Of a stretch of 7,159 nt of DNA, positions 5,207-7,159 are shown one piece after another. The notes beneath the pieces were generated by a model. It saw only the letters and a program-made list of their open reading frames with translations, had not been told where the DNA came from and searched no databases. Source of the DNA: Deltaproteobacteria bacterium (lineage in GTDB: Bacteria; Desulfobacterota; Desulfobulbia; Desulfobulbales; BM004); NCBI GenBank assembly GCA_019313095.1, contig JAFDBU010000086.1, positions 1-7,159 on the forward strand, in the 5' to 3' direction. The translations under genes and the position numbers were made by a program. Numbering within the stretch: position 1 is the first letter of the stretch; every line of letters starts with the position of its first letter.

Positions 5207-6166
5207 TTACGAAGGAATCTCTGCCCTGGCAAAAATCCTGATCGGGGCCGGATAACCCTCCCTGGTCAGGGTTGGTTCTCTGGAATCAATAAAATCTTCG
5301 TATGATTCGAAAACCATCCATTCCGTTCGTCTCTGTTCCTGACTCGACATCTGGTGGGAAAAGAATATCTGCACCTGAGCAAAACCAGCCCTGGACAACC
5401 AGTTGGCAAGACAGGCACCTGTTGGCACAAAGTACGTGCCAGGCACTTTGGCATACCGTTTCTCTGGAAAGAGCGCCACCGGTTTTGTACCCGGTATACC
5501 CTGTGATTCCACCAGCAGGATGCCCCCTGGTTTCATGGCAGTTCTGATTTCACGCAGAGCTTCAATGGGTGATGAACGGTGATAGAGAATACCCATCAGA
5601 AAAACAACATCAAAACTCTCTTTAAAAAGACCGATATGTTCGACCCCGAGCAGTTCACAGGCCAAATTCTCTTTACCGGCAAAGCTGTTAAGAGTTTTAA
5701 AGGTAAAATAATGCTGCAGGTACGGCTCAAAGCCAACCACCAGCTTAGGTTTATGGTGGGCCATCCTGAACATGTAATAACCATTGTTGCAGCCAATATC
5801 AGCTACAATCTTACCCTGCAGATCAGGGAGTTCAGGCAGAATCCTGTTCCATTTTCGCTCACTGCGCCATTCTGCATCAATCTCAATACCAAAAATATTA
5901 AAAGGTCCTTTGCGCCACGGCATATAATCCCGCATAGCCTTATAGACCTTTTTCCTGTCCTGGTCTGAAAGTTCATCCGCGCCGCCAATCTTTACCACAT
6001 CACCTGAAAAATCATATCGTTTAGCCCTGATATGCTGCACACTTTCATGGGACAGGCGAAAACGATCCACCCCTTTTTTGCCTAGAGCCAACCACTGTGC
6101 CTTCTCCTGCAACAGCGCCTGTACCTTCTGGTGATCTGCCTGGGGTAATAGATTAAGATAATGCAT
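5207..6166 (-). CDS. cmoB: tRNA U34 carboxymethyltransferase CmoB
   Basis: CmoB transfers the carboxymethyl group of carboxy-SAM to 5-hydroxyuridine at position 34 of certain tRNAs, giving 5-carboxymethoxyuridine (cmo5U34), or 5-methoxyuridine when SAM is used. This widens wobble decoding. The 319 residues match the usual length of about 320. The diagnostic block MPWRKGPFNIFGIEIDAEWRSERKWNRI spans 82-109, with Lys86, Trp100 and Lys105 corresponding to known cofactor-binding residues. Motif I is VADIGCNNGY (121-130), with Asn-Asn where E. coli has Gly-Ser. MGILYHRSSP (191-200) and QRRTEWM (278-284) are typical, and the C-terminal EGYPAPIR places Arg310 at the cofactor. It begins 17 bases after the cmoA stop and clearly shares its transcript. 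That gap is pyrimidine-rich on the coding strand and contains no Shine-Dalgarno match, so reinitiation after cmoA is plausible. The protein is cytoplasmic. Confidence 0.96.
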   Translation of the reverse strand: MHYLNLLPQADHQKVQALLQEKAQWLALGKKGVDRFRLSHESVQHIRAKRYDFSGDVVKIGGADELSDQDRKKVYKAMRDYMPWRKGPFNIFGIEIDAEWRSERKWNRILPELPDLQGKIVADIGCNNGYYMFRMAHHKPKLVVGFEPYLQHYFTFKTLNSFAGKENLACELLGVEHIGLFKESFDVVFLMGILYHRSSPIEALREIRTAMKPGGILLVESQGIPGTKPVALFPEKRYAKVPGTYFVPTGACLANWLSRAGFAQVQIFFSHQMSSQEQRRTEWMVFESYEDFIDSREPTLTREGYPAPIRIFARAEIPS

Positions 6167-6183
6167 CGAAATAAAAAGAAAGA

Positions 6184-6906
6184 TTATCTGGAAGCGACTA
6201 GAGAGACAAAATTAAACCACCGAAAGAAAGTTTCAACCCTGCTGAATCCCACCCGCAAAAGCATATCCTTGTTTTCCCGGCTGGAAAGAGGGACCAGTAC
6301 ATTTTCCAGGGCCTCACGTTTTTGGGCTATTTCAAGTTCTGAATAGCCTCTTCTCTTTTTATACTGGTAATATGATTCCTGAAACCGGTCGTTAAAAACA
6401 GTATCCTCGCAGATAACTTTCTCACTGAGAATTAGAACACCGCCATGGCGCAGTCCCCTGTATACATTTTTGAGGAACTCAAGCCTCATTCCCGGACTGA
6501 TAAACTGCAGTGTATAATTGAGAATTACTCCTCCGGCCCTGGAAAAATCAGTCCGGATTATATCCTGTTCACTGAAAACAATCCTGTCTCCCATGGAAAA
6601 CATCTGCGCTTTGCGTAAAGCCTTATCCAGCATGGCTTTTGAATTGTCCAACCCGATAAATTCAAGATTTTTGTTTTCCAGAATTCTGGCGAGATGCAGA
6701 AGCGTCGTGCCTGTTGAACATCCCAGATCATAAACCGTATCACCCTCCACCAGTGAACGTCCCAAAATCTGGGCTGTCATTTCAATTACCTGTTTATAAA
6801 AAGGTACGGAACGGTCGAGCATATCATCAAAGACCTCAGCCACCTGTTCATTGAATTCAAACTTTTCCACCGGTGCCGTGGTATTAAAAAGAGTGTCCCG
6901 AGCCAT
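6184..6906 (-). CDS. cmoA: Carboxy-S-adenosyl-L-methionine synthase CmoA
   Basis: CmoA makes carboxy-SAM from SAM and prephenate, releasing phenylpyruvate. The product is the cofactor of CmoB, encoded next. The 240-residue protein is a class I Rossmann methyltransferase fold of normal length (E. coli about 247). Landmarks are FNEQVAEVFDDMLDRSVPFY (18-37), motif I YDLGCSTG (59-66), GLDNSKAML (85-93), LNYTLQF (129-135) and LSEKV (160-164). The family stretch GYSELEIAQKREALENV is at 187-203. Arg197 there aligns with the Arg of E. coli CmoA (Arg199) that holds the carboxylate of the cofactor, so true CmoA activity is expected. The ATG has no Shine-Dalgarno match; instead a perfect AT-rich dyad lies just upstream (6912-6931). 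Order and closeness to cmoB agree with the classic two-gene operon. The promoter was not identified with confidence; GATAAT in the dyad with TTTAGG 17 bases before it is a weak candidate. Confidence 0.96.
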   Translation of the reverse strand: MARDTLFNTTAPVEKFEFNEQVAEVFDDMLDRSVPFYKQVIEMTAQILGRSLVEGDTVYDLGCSTGTTLLHLARILENKNLEFIGLDNSKAMLDKALRKAQMFSMGDRIVFSEQDIIRTDFSRAGGVILNYTLQFISPGMRLEFLKNVYRGLRHGGVLILSEKVICEDTVFNDRFQESYYQYKKRRGYSELEIAQKREALENVLVPLSSRENKDMLLRVGFSRVETFFRWFNFVSLVASR

Positions 6907-6911
6907 AATGT

Positions 6912-6931
6912 TTTATTATCTTAATAATAAA
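6912..6931. repeat. AT-rich dyad directly upstream of cmoA
   Basis: TTTATTA (6912-6918) and TAATAAA (6925-6931) are perfect seven-base inverted repeats around a six-base centre, ending five bases before the cmoA ATG. The dyad occupies the place where a ribosome binding site should be and overlaps a possible -10 box (GATAAT, minus strand). It could be an operator or a weak RNA hairpin over the start. AT-rich sequence makes chance symmetry likely. Confidence 0.4.
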
Positions 6932-6978
6932 TTGTTTCCTAAAGAGATTACCTGGATAAATTTTAATTCATAGGCCAT

Positions 6979-7110
6979 TTCACTCCGCCGAGCAGCGCAG
7001 CAAAGAACGGTTAAGCGACTCGGCTGAGTGAAGCGACTTTCCGATGTTTCCCGTTCTTTACAAACTGCGAGCGAAGCCACGCGAAGCGGGGCCAGGTGAC
7101 TGGCTGCCAT
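6979..7110. repeat. Non-coding block with interlocking inverted repeats and GAAGC motifs
   Basis: TTCACTCCGCCGAG (6979-6992) and CTCGGCTGAGTGAA (7019-7032) are inverted repeats with 13 of 14 positions paired. AAAGAACGG (7002-7010) and CCGTTCTTT (7051-7059) are perfect inverted repeats, flanked by CGCAG (6996-7000) and CTGCG (7065-7069). AAGCGACT is repeated directly at 7013-7020 and 7031-7038. GCGAAGC occurs at 7071-7077 and 7081-7087. This density resembles a dispersed palindromic element rather than a gene leader. A 64-codon minus-strand frame (7110-6916) with an AGGA-type site crosses it, but its composition (many Arg, Ser, Ala, Cys and no recognisable domain) looks like translated repeat. 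The remaining bases to 7159 show nothing recognisable. Confidence 0.5.
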
Positions 7111-7159
7111 TTTGGGTTCCTTTTTGCACCCTGAGGTATTTAATCCTTGAAGGTATAAA

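Noticed and set aside
5579..5968. 129-codon plus-strand frame
   Set aside because: It is antisense to cmoB, which is complete and conserved throughout this stretch.

Overview
All eight recognisable genes lie on the minus strand, so the window reads biologically from right to left. The mix suggests a Gram-negative, diderm bacterium of moderate GC content: type II secretion pseudopilins, a LytM-type cell-wall hydrolase with an N-terminal membrane anchor, an MscS channel and the CmoA/CmoB tRNA modification pair. A desulfobacterotal (former deltaproteobacterial) genome fits best. That is an inference from gene style and intergenic texture, and a gammaproteobacterium is not excluded.

Reading order is as follows. 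Bases 7159-6907 are non-coding and carry interlocking inverted repeats, then an AT-rich dyad directly in front of cmoA. cmoA (6906-6184) and cmoB (6166-5207) form a tight two-gene operon, 17 bases apart, that makes carboxy-SAM and uses it to build cmo5U34 in tRNA. A spacer with a good sigma70-type promoter leads to a membrane-anchored M23/LytM peptidase (5005-4160). An AT-rich spacer leads to a small MscS channel (start best placed at 3954, end 3124). Between mscS and the next gene lie a near-consensus promoter and a very strong, nearly symmetrical terminator about 75 bases downstream of its predicted start, a layout that fits a short independent RNA. Next come a short SlyD/FkpB-type FKBP prolyl isomerase (2864-2436), then gspF (2310-1084), gspG (926-477) and the 5' part of gspH, which runs off the left edge.

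Functionally the window joins housekeeping genes (tRNA wobble modification, wall remodelling, osmotic protection, protein folding) to the start of a type II secretion cluster. The cluster begins here with the inner-membrane platform protein GspF, with no gspE or gspD upstream. The partner genes are presumably beyond the left edge or elsewhere.

No CRISPR array, transposase, tRNA, rRNA or phage gene was seen. I found no clearly new multi-gene system. The points most worth a second look are the possible small RNA at 2953-3105, the interlocking repeats at 6979-7069, the absence of any ATG for gspH, and a six-codon open frame that sits in frame ahead of the LytM gene and is closed by TGA.
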